In this document: positions 8,722 to 16,367 of the stretch, piece by piece
Numbering within the stretch: the stretch's first letter is position 1
How the letters are laid out: each line of letters starts with the position of its first letter
NCBI RefSeq assembly: GCF_016587355.1
Contig: NZ_BNJF01000003.1
Location: 682,001 to 746,000, forward strand
Direction of reading: 5' to 3'
Source of the DNA: Ktedonospora formicarum
Lineage (GTDB): Bacteria > Chloroflexota > Ktedonobacteria > Ktedonobacterales > Ktedonobacteraceae
Length of the DNA: 64,000 nt
Program-made: the position numbers and the translations under genes
Notes under the pieces: model-generated
Told to the model about the DNA's origin: nothing
What the model saw: the letters and a program-made list of their open reading frames with translations, nothing else
Databases searched by the model: none

Positions 8722-9318
8722 ATGTATGAATTGATCATTCTGGCTCTGCTTATGCACTGGCCCTTGCATGGCTACTTCATCACGAAGATCAGCAATGAAA
8801 TTATCGGCCCCTGGGAGAAGGTGAGCCGGGGGACGGTCTATCCTCTTCTGAGAAAGATGGAACAGGGAGGGCTTATCCGCCAAACGCAGCTCAACGACGA
8901 AAGATATAACACTTCGGATCGCCAGTCAAAAGGCTATGAGATTACGCAGGCTGGTCGGCAGCGCTTCCTGGAATTGATGCTCGATACCACTTCTGGTCTG
9001 CATAATTATCGTCGTCTCTTCCATATCAAGGCCATGCATCTCAATTTCCTACCGCTCGACGAGCAACTTTACCTTATTGGCCACTATCAGTCCTATTGTC
9101 AGACGGCAATGCATCACCAGACGCAGGAGGCTCGGGAACTTCTTGAAGACCCGGAGCAGCGTCGCGCTGAAATGGGAGGCTCTTTCTTCGATAGTGTCCT
9201 AGACTACATGCATTACACGGCTGATAGCTGGAAGGTGGAGCTTGAGTGGTGCGCAAAATTGCGCGAGCGCGTTACAGGCTCGTCCGGAACAACCAACACA
9301 CAATCAACGTCACATTAA
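8722..9318 (+). CDS. PadR-family transcriptional regulator
   Basis: A 198-residue repressor with the PadR winged helix at residues 1-80 (MYELIILALLMHWPLHGYFI, then SRGTVYPLLRKMEQGGLIRQ, the recognition helix and wing) and an alpha-helical C-terminal dimerisation half of the Vir_act type. The family usually senses small hydrophobic or phenolic compounds and controls a neighbouring detoxification gene. The next gene, 23 bp on, is a VOC-family protein, a frequent partner as a binding or resistance protein. The purine-rich AAGGGGGAAA lies about 11 bp before ATG 8722. A good promoter precedes it, so the two genes are probably cotranscribed. Confidence 0.9.
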   Translation: MYELIILALLMHWPLHGYFITKISNEIIGPWEKVSRGTVYPLLRKMEQGGLIRQTQLNDERYNTSDRQSKGYEITQAGRQRFLELMLDTTSGLHNYRRLFHIKAMHLNFLPLDEQLYLIGHYQSYCQTAMHHQTQEARELLEDPEQRRAEMGGSFFDSVLDYMHYTADSWKVELEWCAKLRERVTGSSGTTNTQSTSH

Positions 9319-9341
9319 CTACGTTATTATAGGAGAACCAT

Positions 9342-9743
9342 ATGCGACTCAATCACATCAATCTCTGTGTCAACGATCTTACTGAAGCACGCGAGTTCTT
9401 CCAGAACTGCTTCGATCTCAAATTTCTGGATCAGAAGGGCAAAGCCATCGTCATTATGTCCGACGGACATGGCTTCACACTCGTTCTGAGCAATCCTCTC
9501 GCATTCAAAGATGTAGAGGAGATTCAACCTTATCCTGGTGGCTTCCATATTGGCTTCCTTCAGGATTCCGAAGCTCAGGTAGACCAGATATATCAACGTC
9601 TCAAAGCGGCTGGAGTTCAACTTACCCAGGAGCCAAGGAATATGCGCGGTATCTATGGCTTCTACTTCACCGCCCTCAATGATCTTCTCATTGAAGTAAG
9701 CACTCAGCTTGAGCAAATAACCACCGAAGCAATTGCGGGCTAA
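9342..9743 (+). CDS. VOC-superfamily (glyoxalase/bleomycin-resistance) protein
   Basis: A 133-residue single VOC unit: two beta-alpha-beta-beta-beta modules, the first opening with MRLNHINLCVNDLTEAREFF and the second with GGFHIGFLQDSEAQVDQIYQRLKAAG. Potential metal ligands are H5 near the start, an H near residue 69 and E near residue 126 (LLIEVS), as in metal-dependent members. AGGAG lies 6 bp before ATG. The family includes lyases, dioxygenases and drug-binding proteins, and the exact activity cannot be read from the sequence. It follows the PadR gene directly, which suggests a regulated detoxification function. Confidence 0.85.
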   Translation: MRLNHINLCVNDLTEAREFFQNCFDLKFLDQKGKAIVIMSDGHGFTLVLSNPLAFKDVEEIQPYPGGFHIGFLQDSEAQVDQIYQRLKAAGVQLTQEPRNMRGIYGFYFTALNDLLIEVSTQLEQITTEAIAG

Positions 9744-9752
9744 CTACGCTAT

Positions 9753-9788
9753 GGAGGAGTGGACCGTTTAATGCTGGTCCACTCCTCC
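9753..9788. terminator. Bidirectional terminator between VOC and metallo-hydrolase genes
   Basis: GGAGGAGTGGACC (9753-9765) and GGTCCACTCCTCC (9776-9788) form a perfect 13-bp stem, followed by CTTTTCTC on the plus strand. It lies between convergent genes. Confidence 0.8.
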
Positions 9789-9807
9789 CTTTTCTCATGT
9801 GAGGAGA

Positions 9808-10533
9808 TTACTCGAAGGTGAGCGTTTCGCCGGGAGTCATTTCGATGACATCAACCCCATTCACCTCGAATTCTTTCAGGTCGTCGCGTAAGCCCTGGGG
9901 CGTACCAGTGAGCAGGGGGAAGGTTCCATAGTGCATGGGGATAACCTTCTTGACGCCCAGAAATTCGGTCGCCAGGGCCGCGCCCTTTGTGCCCATGGTG
10001 AAGTTGTCGCCAATGGGCAGGAGAGCAAGATCGGGATGATAGAGAGCGCGGATCAGCGTCATATCCCCGAAGACATCAGTATCTCCGGCAAAATAGAGAG
10101 TCGGGCCATCTTGGATGCGCAAGACAAAGCCAACAGGCTCGCCAGTATAGATAATCTGTCCATCATCCGTCACAACCGCCGACGTATGGTGGGCGCGGGT
10201 CAGGCTCACAGTCACGTCTTTGAAGGTGGTTGAGCCACCAATGTTCATATGTCTGGCGTTGTTCTCGTCTACCCCTTGCTGTTCAAGCCAGGTCAGCAGT
10301 TCGCTTATGGCAATAACGGTAGAGCCATCGCGCTTGGCGATGGTTGCCGCGTCTGCGACATGATCGCCGTGTCCATGCGTGACCAGAAGTAGGTCGACCT
10401 TCTCAACCTGCTCAACCTGAATCGGGCATTTAGGGTTGCCTGTCAGCCAGGGATCAATCAGGATGTTTGTCCCCTGGGCAGTCGTCATCTGGAACGTTCC
10501 ATGTCCCAACCATGTGATCTTGATGCCACTCAT
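9808..10533 (-). CDS. UPF0173-type metal-dependent hydrolase (metallo-beta-lactamase fold)
   Basis: A 241-residue MBL-fold protein of the single-domain UlaG/UPF0173 kind. Metal ligands are visible in order: WLGHGTF near the start, the THGHGDHVADA motif (HxHxDH) near residue 55, AGDTDVFGDM (Asp bridging ligand), and the late MHYGTFPLLTG histidine. The start at 10533 has GGAGG 6 bp upstream; the 11-residue extension in the same frame lacks a ribosome site. Members hydrolyse diverse esters or lactones, and the substrate here is not known. It is convergent with the VOC gene and shares a terminator with it. Confidence 0.9.
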   Translation of the reverse strand: MSGIKITWLGHGTFQMTTAQGTNILIDPWLTGNPKCPIQVEQVEKVDLLLVTHGHGDHVADAATIAKRDGSTVIAISELLTWLEQQGVDENNARHMNIGGSTTFKDVTVSLTRAHHTSAVVTDDGQIIYTGEPVGFVLRIQDGPTLYFAGDTDVFGDMTLIRALYHPDLALLPIGDNFTMGTKGAALATEFLGVKKVIPMHYGTFPLLTGTPQGLRDDLKEFEVNGVDVIEMTPGETLTFE

Positions 10534-10687
10534 AAGTATCCTCCATGTATTGTCATTGAGCTTCATTTCGGGGCGGATAGATTGAAGGGTGAGCTTTGTT
10601 GTGAATTATTGCCTGCACACACAAGATAAAGCCCCTGAAGTAGTATACCCCTTCAGAGGCGGTTGCTGTCAAAGGCCAATCGATCTG

Positions 10688-11232
10688 CTAGCGAGGTGGA
10701 CCGCTATAACCATCGAGAGGCATATCTGGGGTCCCACGATAATAGTTATTGTAAGGGTTGGCGGAAGCGCGAGCCCGCATGCCACCGATGAAGCCAGCGA
10801 TGATGATGATGAGCGCGACAAACATTAGCAACCCACCGATCCCCCAAAGATAATAGGTAAGAGCCACAATGCCGTAAACGTGCTCAGGCGCGCATCATGG
10901 GGCTGATCCGCATGGTAACTCACCAGGACTTCCTGTCCCTCATGCATATCGCTACTGGAGAAGTTTGAGGTAAAGATTATCTCTCGCCCTTCGCGCGTAT
11001 GAAAACGCACCGTAGGCTGACACGTACTACTAACAGCCGCGTTGGCCTTACTGTTGAAGTCGGTACTATCTTTCCAATAACAATTCTCGATTGTTCCACT
11101 CGTCGTAATGGCGTTCTGCATAAATGTGGTCGCAGATAGATACATTACGAGGGCAATTACTGCGAAGGGTAGGCCCACTAACAGGAAGATACCTCCCACT
11201 AGACTGGTAACACAGGTTATTGGTCGTCTCAT
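10688..11232 (-). CDS. DUF3592 membrane protein, frame broken at a C5 run
   Basis: Read as one gene it encodes 181 residues: a first transmembrane helix (residues 10-35), an extracellular beta domain with TIENCYWK, QPTVRFHTREGREIIFTS and GQEVLVSYHADQPHDARL, the DUF3592 signature, then a second helix and a short Pro/Tyr/Gly-rich tail ending SGPPR. As written the frame stops at GGSVGC because plus-strand 10841-10845 holds five C; six would read FGGIGGLLMFVALIIIIAGF straight through into the tail. GGAGGAG lies about 10 bp before the start at 11232. The function of the family is unknown. Confidence 0.75.
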
Positions 11233-11458
11233 CGTTCGTATACTCCTCCAGGTCAATCGCTGTCCGTAAATCTCATCTTCGTTACCTATCTATATAGACG
11301 CCTTTGCGCGCAATATTCAAGTGAGCCAATCCAGCGAAGGAACAAGTATTGGTAGTGGCAATTCTTAAACTAATGTGGGTATCATAGAAACAAGTCATCA
11401 ACTTCGCGCCCGAATAGTGAGAGCACTTATTTTACATAAGCGAAAGGTTAGCTTATTT

Positions 11459-12622
11459 ATGACCACAGTAGCCAGTTTGCCAATCGCGGCAGAGCAATTT
11501 CAGATCCGACCCGACATCACCTTCCTCAATCACGGCAGTTTTGGAGCTTGTCCACGCCCAGTCTTCGATACCTATCAGCAATGGCAACGCACCCTTGAAA
11601 ATGACCCGGTAGAATTCCTGGGTCGCCAGATCACAGGCTTAATCAAAGAGGCGAGGGAGCCGCTTGCGGCCTACCTGGGCACCCAGGCTGACAACATTGT
11701 CTTCGTGAACAACACTACGGTTGGTGTGAACATTGTCGCACGCTCGCTCGCGCTCAAGCCCGGCGATGAGGTCCTGGCGACCGATCATGAATATGGGGCT
11801 TCCGACCGCACCTGGCGCTTCCAATGCACTCAGCGCGATATCCGCTACATCAACCAGCCTATTCCCCTGCCGCTTGAAAGCGAAGAGCAGATGGTTGAGC
11901 ACCTCTGGCAGGGCGTGACACCTCGCACGAAGGTCATCTTCGTCAGCCATATCACCTCGCCGACGGCACTTACCTTCCCTGTGGCGCGCATCTGCGAGCG
12001 AGCGCGTGCTGAGGGTATCCTGACAGTCATTGATGGCGCGCATGCTCCCGGTCAGGTTCCACTCAACCTCGACGAACTGGGTGCTGACTTCTACATCGGC
12101 AATTGCCACAAATGGCTATGCGCCCCCAAGGGGTCGGCCTTCCTCTACGCCAACCCTGAGCGGCAGGCGCTCCTCCAGCCCTTGATTGTCAGTTGGGGTT
12201 ATGAGAGCCTCAACCCCGGCCCTTCGCTCTTCCAGGACCACTTCGGCTGGCTTGGCACCGATGATCCCGCCGCCTATCTCAGCGTGCCCTCCGCTATCGC
12301 CTTCCAGCGGGAGCATAACTGGGATTCCGTTCGCGCAGCCTGCCATGATCTGGCTATCCACGCGCGCCAAGAGGTCAACAAGCTGTTTGGTACCAAACCT
12401 ATCAGCCCCGATGACGCCACATGGTGGAGCCAGATGGTCGCCATCCAGGTCCCTGACGGTGACGCAACCACCCTCCACCGCCAGTTGCGCGAAGAGTGGA
12501 ACATCGAAATACCCATCACCCCCTGGAATGGTCGCCGCTTCATCCGCGTCTCGATACAAGCCTACAACAAGCCCGCCGATGTAGAGCGCCTCCTGACAGC
12601 CCTGCGCGCCATCTTCGCCTGA
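11459..12622 (+). CDS. Class-V aminotransferase-fold PLP enzyme (isopenicillin N epimerase-like)
   Basis: A 387-residue fold-type-I PLP enzyme of the CefD/selenocysteine-lyase-like branch. N-terminal FLNHGSFGACPRPVF is the typical substrate loop, VFVNNTTVGVNIV the cofactor phosphate region, VIDGAHAPGQVPLNL the PLP-ring aspartate and histidine, and NCHKWLCAPKGSAFLY carries the Schiff-base lysine. ATG 11459 was chosen because the protein then begins just before the conserved region; GAAAGG is about 12 bp upstream. Genuine epimerase activity is unlikely without a beta-lactam cluster; such proteins are usually desulfurase or lyase-like enzymes of unknown substrate. The stop lies two bases before a repeat arm. 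Confidence 0.85.
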   Translation: MTTVASLPIAAEQFQIRPDITFLNHGSFGACPRPVFDTYQQWQRTLENDPVEFLGRQITGLIKEAREPLAAYLGTQADNIVFVNNTTVGVNIVARSLALKPGDEVLATDHEYGASDRTWRFQCTQRDIRYINQPIPLPLESEEQMVEHLWQGVTPRTKVIFVSHITSPTALTFPVARICERARAEGILTVIDGAHAPGQVPLNLDELGADFYIGNCHKWLCAPKGSAFLYANPERQALLQPLIVSWGYESLNPGPSLFQDHFGWLGTDDPAAYLSVPSAIAFQREHNWDSVRAACHDLAIHARQEVNKLFGTKPISPDDATWWSQMVAIQVPDGDATTLHRQLREEWNIEIPITPWNGRRFIRVSIQAYNKPADVERLLTALRAIFA

Positions 12623-12624
12623 GG

Positions 12625-12788
12625 GCCGCTGCTAAAGCGACGCGGCTACATATGATGAGCATTTCGGGATGAGATGCATATAGAGTGGGAGGGCACGAGT
12701 CAGAGAAGAATGATCATGGGTGGTGGCGTTGGTGCAGCGCTGCACCAACGCCACCACCCATATGTAGCCGCGTCGCTTTAGCAGCGGT
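12625..12788. repeat. Inverted-repeat element, copy 2, containing a 46-bp perfect palindrome
   Basis: Arms at 12625-12654 and 12759-12787 match the family consensus almost exactly. The insert contains its own perfect palindrome (12716-12761) abutting the right arm. The right arm supplies the stop codon and last two codons (Arg-Cys) of the nucleoside phosphorylase gene on the minus strand, and the left arm starts two bases after the aminotransferase stop. Confidence 0.85.
12716..12761. repeat. 46-bp perfect palindrome
   Basis: The half ATGGGTGGTGGCGTTGGTGC plus AGC is followed directly by its exact reverse complement, with no loop base. It could form a cruciform, or act as a terminator stem between two convergent genes, but has no T run. 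Confidence 0.85.
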
Positions 12789-13562
12789 TGGGAGCATCGA
12801 GGGCAAGGCAGGTCTCGGCGGCGAGCCAGAAGAGGCGCTCACGAATGGCGTGCTTGCGCCACTCACGGTCGGACCAGACATCGCTCCCCACATCGTCGCC
12901 GCCGTAGAGCAGTTGTCCAAAAGTGACATTACGGAAACGGGCGACAGCTAGAAACGACGCGGTCTCCATCTCGACGGCCTTGCAGCCTTCTTCTTTGCGC
13001 AGGCGCACCTTCTCCACAGTCTCGCGATAGAAGGCGTCTGTTGTCCAGGTCTTGGTCAGGAGATAGGGCACGTCGTGGCTCTTGAGCACCCGCTCGATGG
13101 TCGCGATGACATTGGGATCTGCCTCGATTTCGCGTGATGGGGGAGATAATGATACGAGACTCCTTCATCGCGTATAGCGGCGTAGGGTACAATGACCTCA
13201 CCGACATTGATGGTATTGTCCAGTACTCCCGCGCCTCCACAAGCCATAATGGTACGAGCGCCAGCCGCGATCATCTCTTCAAGGTAGCCCGCCGCGAGGG
13301 GCGCGCCGACGCCAGGATGGAAGACAGCCAAGCGCTGCCCCTGATACTCAAGCTCATAAACTGGAACCTCCCCCATCTCACTTTCCAGGGTATAGCACTG
13401 ACGCGCGCCGTGCTCCTTCACCAGCGTACCAATCACATCCTGGAAGAAGCAGGCCACTGCTCGGGTCGGGATATCGCGTGGCTGGACAAGCTTATGAGGC
13501 TCTAGCATAGCCAGGGGATCAGGATCAAACTCAAGAATAGGATAATCGCGTCGTATATCCAT
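12778..13562 (-). CDS. Nucleoside phosphorylase (PNP/UDP family), frame broken at a G5 run
   Basis: Read through, this is a 261-residue phosphorylase that would cleave nucleosides with phosphate. It shows AVFHPGVGAPLAAGYLEEMI, the IMACGGAGVL strand of the phosphate-ribose site, the YHYLPPSREIEADPNVI segment, and near the end GCKAVEMETASFLAVARFR, where EMET carries the ribose-binding Met and Glu. The two halves are in different frames because plus-strand 13139-13143 has five G; six restores PPSREIEADP. GGGAGA lies 3 bp before the start at 13562. The C-terminus runs into a repeat arm that provides its stop. Confidence 0.85.
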
Positions 13563-13776
13563 TAATCTCCCTCAATATTGTATATAAGAAATACAAAATA
13601 CCAACCTGCAATGAGAAGACGACCAGCGCACCTGAAGGCAAGGACAGGCTCAAGGATTGGGTGTAGATGGCATTATATCACAGTCTATCGATGCATGATC
13701 GAGGCCCATTTCCCCATAAACAGACCAATACCATTCTTTGCAGTTATACTATTCATTTGCCCATCCCTATCTTTTA

Positions 13777-13794
13777 TATAACATATGTGTTATA
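13777..13794. promoter_or_regulatory. AT-rich palindrome in the 13563-14101 gap
   Basis: TATAACA-TATG-TGTTATA is a perfect 7-4-7 palindrome that looks like a regulator site. The nearest downstream plus-strand gene starts 300 bp away. I see no gene or other clear signal in the remainder of 13563-14101. Confidence 0.3.
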
Positions 13795-14101
13795 GTTATA
13801 AATAATTGGTTGTCACCTCACTTATGCTGGCTTACGCTGACAAAGTAGGTGCCGGGTTCTGGTTCATTCCCGTATCGGTTCATCGTGTGGTCTTGATCGC
13901 TGAGACTTCGCGGAAGATAACAGGAAGAATCGGAGAACGACTGGCCCTCGTCTCATATAATGAACCACTCCGAAGCAGGCGCTGTACATAGGTGCAGCTT
14001 TCGGGGAGACATAGGCCAAGCAACCAGTTACTCAGTGAGAAACCCATTCACCGCGAGGAAGATACATTAGGATCATCCTCGCCTGACCCTAAGGGGTTCG
14101 C

Positions 14102-14635
14102 ATGACACGTCAGATGCTCCACCTGGAGGGCGAGAACCAGCCGCGAGTGCTGGACGTCGTCCCGCAGGGGGCCGGGGCCTACCTCTCCCACAACGGGGAG
14201 CGGGTCGACCTCTCCGTCCGGACCGTGAGGTTCCGTCAGGGCCTCTGGGCGAGGTTCTCGGACACGGAGGGCTGGGTCAGTGTCGACCCGGGCGTGGGCT
14301 TCGAGGAGAAGCGCCCCGTCGGCAGGCGCTGGTTCTATGTAACGCGCATCGGCAACCTGCTTCACGTCAACGGCACGGGGACGAGCGCCTATCTCCTGAC
14401 CACGGAGGGAGATCAGATCGTGTTCAACCCCGACGGGAAGGGCGTGATCACCCTCGACGAACTGCCGGAGTCAGGGGAGGTCATCCCCGACGACTTTCCG
14501 GAGGCGGGGGGCAACTTCCGCTTCATCGTGGACGAGCCGACGGCCAAGCAGGCGCGCCGCCCGCACGTCGTCGCCCTCCACAACCCGCTGCTGAACGAGC
14601 GCGGAGAGGTGATGGCGTACCTCACCATCGGGTGA
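14102..14635 (+). CDS. Orphan GC-rich protein of unknown function
   Basis: A 177-residue protein that I do not recognise. It lacks a signal peptide or membrane helix and is rich in acidic residues and glycine; several short beta-strand-like stretches (GAYLSHNGERVDLSVRTVRF, WFYVTRIGNLLHVNG) suggest a compact beta-rich domain. AAGGGG lies about 8 bp before ATG. Codon choice is strongly biased to C and G at third positions (GAC, CTC, GTC, GGG, CGG), unlike the neighbouring metabolic genes, which points to a different origin. A terminator with a T6 run follows 23 bp after the stop, so it is probably expressed alone. Confidence 0.65.
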   Translation: MTRQMLHLEGENQPRVLDVVPQGAGAYLSHNGERVDLSVRTVRFRQGLWARFSDTEGWVSVDPGVGFEEKRPVGRRWFYVTRIGNLLHVNGTGTSAYLLTTEGDQIVFNPDGKGVITLDELPESGEVIPDDFPEAGGNFRFIVDEPTAKQARRPHVVALHNPLLNERGEVMAYLTIG

Positions 14636-14657
14636 CGGCACACTGAGCAACACTGGT

Positions 14658-14698
14658 CTGGGGGCCGCGCATCGCGCGCGGCTCCCCAGCGCTTTTTT
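14658..14698 (+). terminator. Terminator of the orphan gene at 14102
   Basis: CTGGGGGCCGCGC pairs with GCGCGGCTCCCCAG (one bulge) and runs into GCGCTTTTTT. The T run also marks the left edge of the tandem duplication. Confidence 0.8.
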
Positions 14699-14786
14699 GG
14701 CACCATCTATCAGCATCCATTGGGCGGGTGGTGTAGGATAACTATGTGACAACATCGGCGGCTTGCGCATCTTCCCCATTTCGCTC

Positions 14787-14816
14787 TTGCGCCCCCATAT
14801 CCAAGCCTGCTATACT
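14787..14816 (+). promoter_or_regulatory. Promoter in duplicated leader, copy A
   Basis: TTGCGC (14787-14792), 18-bp spacer, TATACT (14811-14816). The same arrangement is preserved in copy B at 15615-15644. It would give a leader of roughly 280 nt. Confidence 0.55.
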
Positions 14817-15104
14817 CAAGACAATCACTATTGCCTCTCTTCCCACTTATTATAGCTGGTCGTAGAACTATTGAAGCGCGATCTCATCATCAGCGGCATC
14901 GATAGGGCTCTCGGCTAGAGCGGTGAGCAAGAGGCGCGGAGCGTTACTGAAAGGAATGAGCAAACACAGAGTCACGCAGTTGTACATGACTCCGATTTCC
15001 AGGTTGCCAGTCGTCTTCACAACGAATGACGAGAGGGTTTCCCGGAAGCTGGATGCATTACATCATCGGTTTCCTCATCAATAGGAACGACGAAAGGCCA
15101 TATT

Positions 15105-15443
15105 GTGTCGGACATGTCGTACTGGTTCTCCGACAAGAGCCCGCTGTTCGGCCTGCTGGCAAAGGTTGCCGTCACTCATAACGGGCGGTACGGAAACATT
15201 GGGCTCCACATAGAGGTCAAGGTGGATGGCTATCTGGCCATCAACGTGGTCGTCGATGATTTCTACACCCTCGCCAACCTCGGTAAAGCCACCGACCCTG
15301 TTGTCGTGCGTTATGCCATGGTGGTGCTCGACGACGCCATGTTCTTCTTCGCACGTCACTTCTACCAGACCTACCCGGACGCGATAAGGAAGGGTGAACT
15401 GCATGCCAGGGTCAATCTGACCATCACCGGCAAGCTGCTCTGA
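15105..15443 (+). CDS. Orphan protein, duplicated family, copy A (N-terminus disrupted)
   Basis: A 112-residue reading from GTG 15105. Its last 100 residues align with copy B: LLAKVAVTHNGRYGNIGLH against LLAEVAYVHNGRPGVIGFH, then NLGKAT, RHFYQTYPDAI and GELHARV. Upstream, copy A has an intact candidate start at 14956 (MSKHRVTQLYMTPISRLP) that copy B has lost, but an extra G and a later two-base loss relative to copy B put that N-terminus out of frame. So this gene is either truncated or mis-sequenced. The function is unknown; no signal peptide or helix is evident. A terminator follows 28 bp after the stop. Confidence 0.55.
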   Translation: MSDMSYWFSDKSPLFGLLAKVAVTHNGRYGNIGLHIEVKVDGYLAINVVVDDFYTLANLGKATDPVVVRYAMVVLDDAMFFFARHFYQTYPDAIRKGELHARVNLTITGKLL

Positions 15444-15471
15444 ATATCTCAACCCAGAACAACGCTCTGGC

Positions 15472-15527
15472 GCGAACGGGCGGGAGACCACCTCTCAGGA
15501 GGCGGCTCCCCGCCCGTTCCGCTTTTT
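15472..15527 (+). terminator. Terminator of duplicated gene, copy A
   Basis: GCGAACGGGCGGGAG pairs with GGCTCCCCGCCCGTTCCGC across a loop and is followed by TTTTT. It is almost identical to the copy-B terminator at 16302. Confidence 0.8.
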
Positions 15528-15614
15528 GGGCACCGTCTATCAGCATCCATTGGTTGGGGTGTAGGATGACTATGTGACAGCATCGGCGGCTTGCGCATCT
15601 TCCCCATTTCGCTC

Positions 15615-15644
15615 TTGCGCCCCCATATCCAAGCCTGTTATACT
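15615..15644 (+). promoter_or_regulatory. Promoter in duplicated leader, copy B
   Basis: TTGCGC (15615-15620), 18-bp spacer, TATACT (15639-15644), matching copy A base for base in both boxes. Confidence 0.55.
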
Positions 15645-15806
15645 CAAGGCAATCACTATTGCCTCTCTTCCCACTTGTCTTGGCTGGTCGTAGAACTGTT
15701 GGTGCGCGATCTCATCATCAGCAGCATTGATGGGGCTCTTGGCTAGAGCAGTGAGAAAAAGGCACAGAGCGTAATGCAAGGAATGAGCAAGCACTGAGTC
15801 ACGCGA

Positions 15807-16274
15807 TTGTACCTGACTCCGATTTCCAGGTTGCCAGCCGTCTTCTCCATGAATGACGAGAGGTTTCCCGGGAGTCGGATACATTACATCCTTGGTTTCC
15901 CAAATAGAGAAACGACGAAAGGCTACATTGTGCCACTCTGGAACCCCTTCTACTGGGACACTAACAATAACCCGCTGCCCCGTCTGCTGGCAGAGGTCGC
16001 CTACGTCCACAATGGGCGTCCTGGAGTCATCGGATTCCATCTGCTGTTCGACGTGCCTGGATACGCGAGCCACTACCCCGTGACTGTCGAGAAGTTCGCC
16101 ACTCTCGACAACCTCGGCGAGGCCACCTTCTTCCACGTCGAACAAGCGGCAATGGGCGCGCTGGACAAAGCCTGGGAGAGCTTCGCGACGCACTTCTATC
16201 AGGCCTACCCAGACGCGATGGCGGGTGAACTGCACACAAGGATCGAGGTTCAGATCATCGGTCAGCTGCTCTAG
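15807..16274 (+). CDS. Orphan protein, duplicated family, copy B
   Basis: A 155-residue reading beginning at TTG 15807; the ATG at residue 15 (MNDERFPGSRIHYILGF) is an equally possible start, and neither has a convincing ribosome site. The ancestral start seen in copy A (MSKH...) is followed here by TGA at codon 5, so translation must begin further down. The body is complete and in frame: FPGSRIHYILGFPNRETTKGY, then LLAEVAYVHNGRPGVIGFH, DNLGEAT, THFYQAYPDAM, ending IIGQLL. Third positions are GC-rich on this strand and a T-run terminator follows, both supporting the plus strand as coding. I do not recognise the family. Confidence 0.6.
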   Translation: MYLTPISRLPAVFSMNDERFPGSRIHYILGFPNRETTKGYIVPLWNPFYWDTNNNPLPRLLAEVAYVHNGRPGVIGFHLLFDVPGYASHYPVTVEKFATLDNLGEATFFHVEQAAMGALDKAWESFATHFYQAYPDAMAGELHTRIEVQIIGQLL

Positions 16275-16301
16275 GCTGCTCACCCGGAACAACGCTCTGG
16301 C

Positions 16302-16358
16302 GCGAACGGGCGGGAGACCACCTCTCAGGAGGCGGCTCCTCGCCCGTTCCGCTTTTTT
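16302..16358 (+). terminator. Terminator of duplicated gene, copy B
   Basis: Same stem as the copy-A terminator, followed by GCTTTTTT. It lies between the duplicated gene and the convergent dehydrogenase gene. Confidence 0.8.
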
Positions 16359-16367
16359 GGGGCTGGA

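Larger units (their letters stand above)
14691..15520 (+). repeat. Tandem duplication, copy A (830 bp)
   Basis: Copy A runs from the GCTTTTTTGG of one terminator to the start of the next. Its first 300 bp (promoter and leader) and its terminator are nearly identical to copy B, while the coding part between them has diverged strongly at both DNA and protein level. Confidence 0.8.
15521..16350 (+). repeat. Tandem duplication, copy B (830 bp)
   Basis: Copy B has exactly the same length as copy A and ends at the next GCTTTTTTGG. Leader and terminator are highly similar to copy A; the coding part is the divergent portion. Confidence 0.8.

Noticed and set aside
10589..10828. Open frame on the plus strand beside the DUF3592 gene
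   Set aside because: It is the complement of the DUF3592 C-terminal helix and tail that become readable once the C run is corrected.
12625..12788. Repeat copy 2 as an integron-like attC site
   Set aside because: There is no integrase gene and no cassette array; similar paired arms occur at unrelated gene ends throughout the window.
15570..16292. Long open frame on the minus strand across duplication copy B (240 codons)
   Set aside because: It is antisense to the copy-B gene. The plus strand has GC-rich third positions, the paralogue alignment and a T-run terminator at its end; the minus frame does not survive in copy A.
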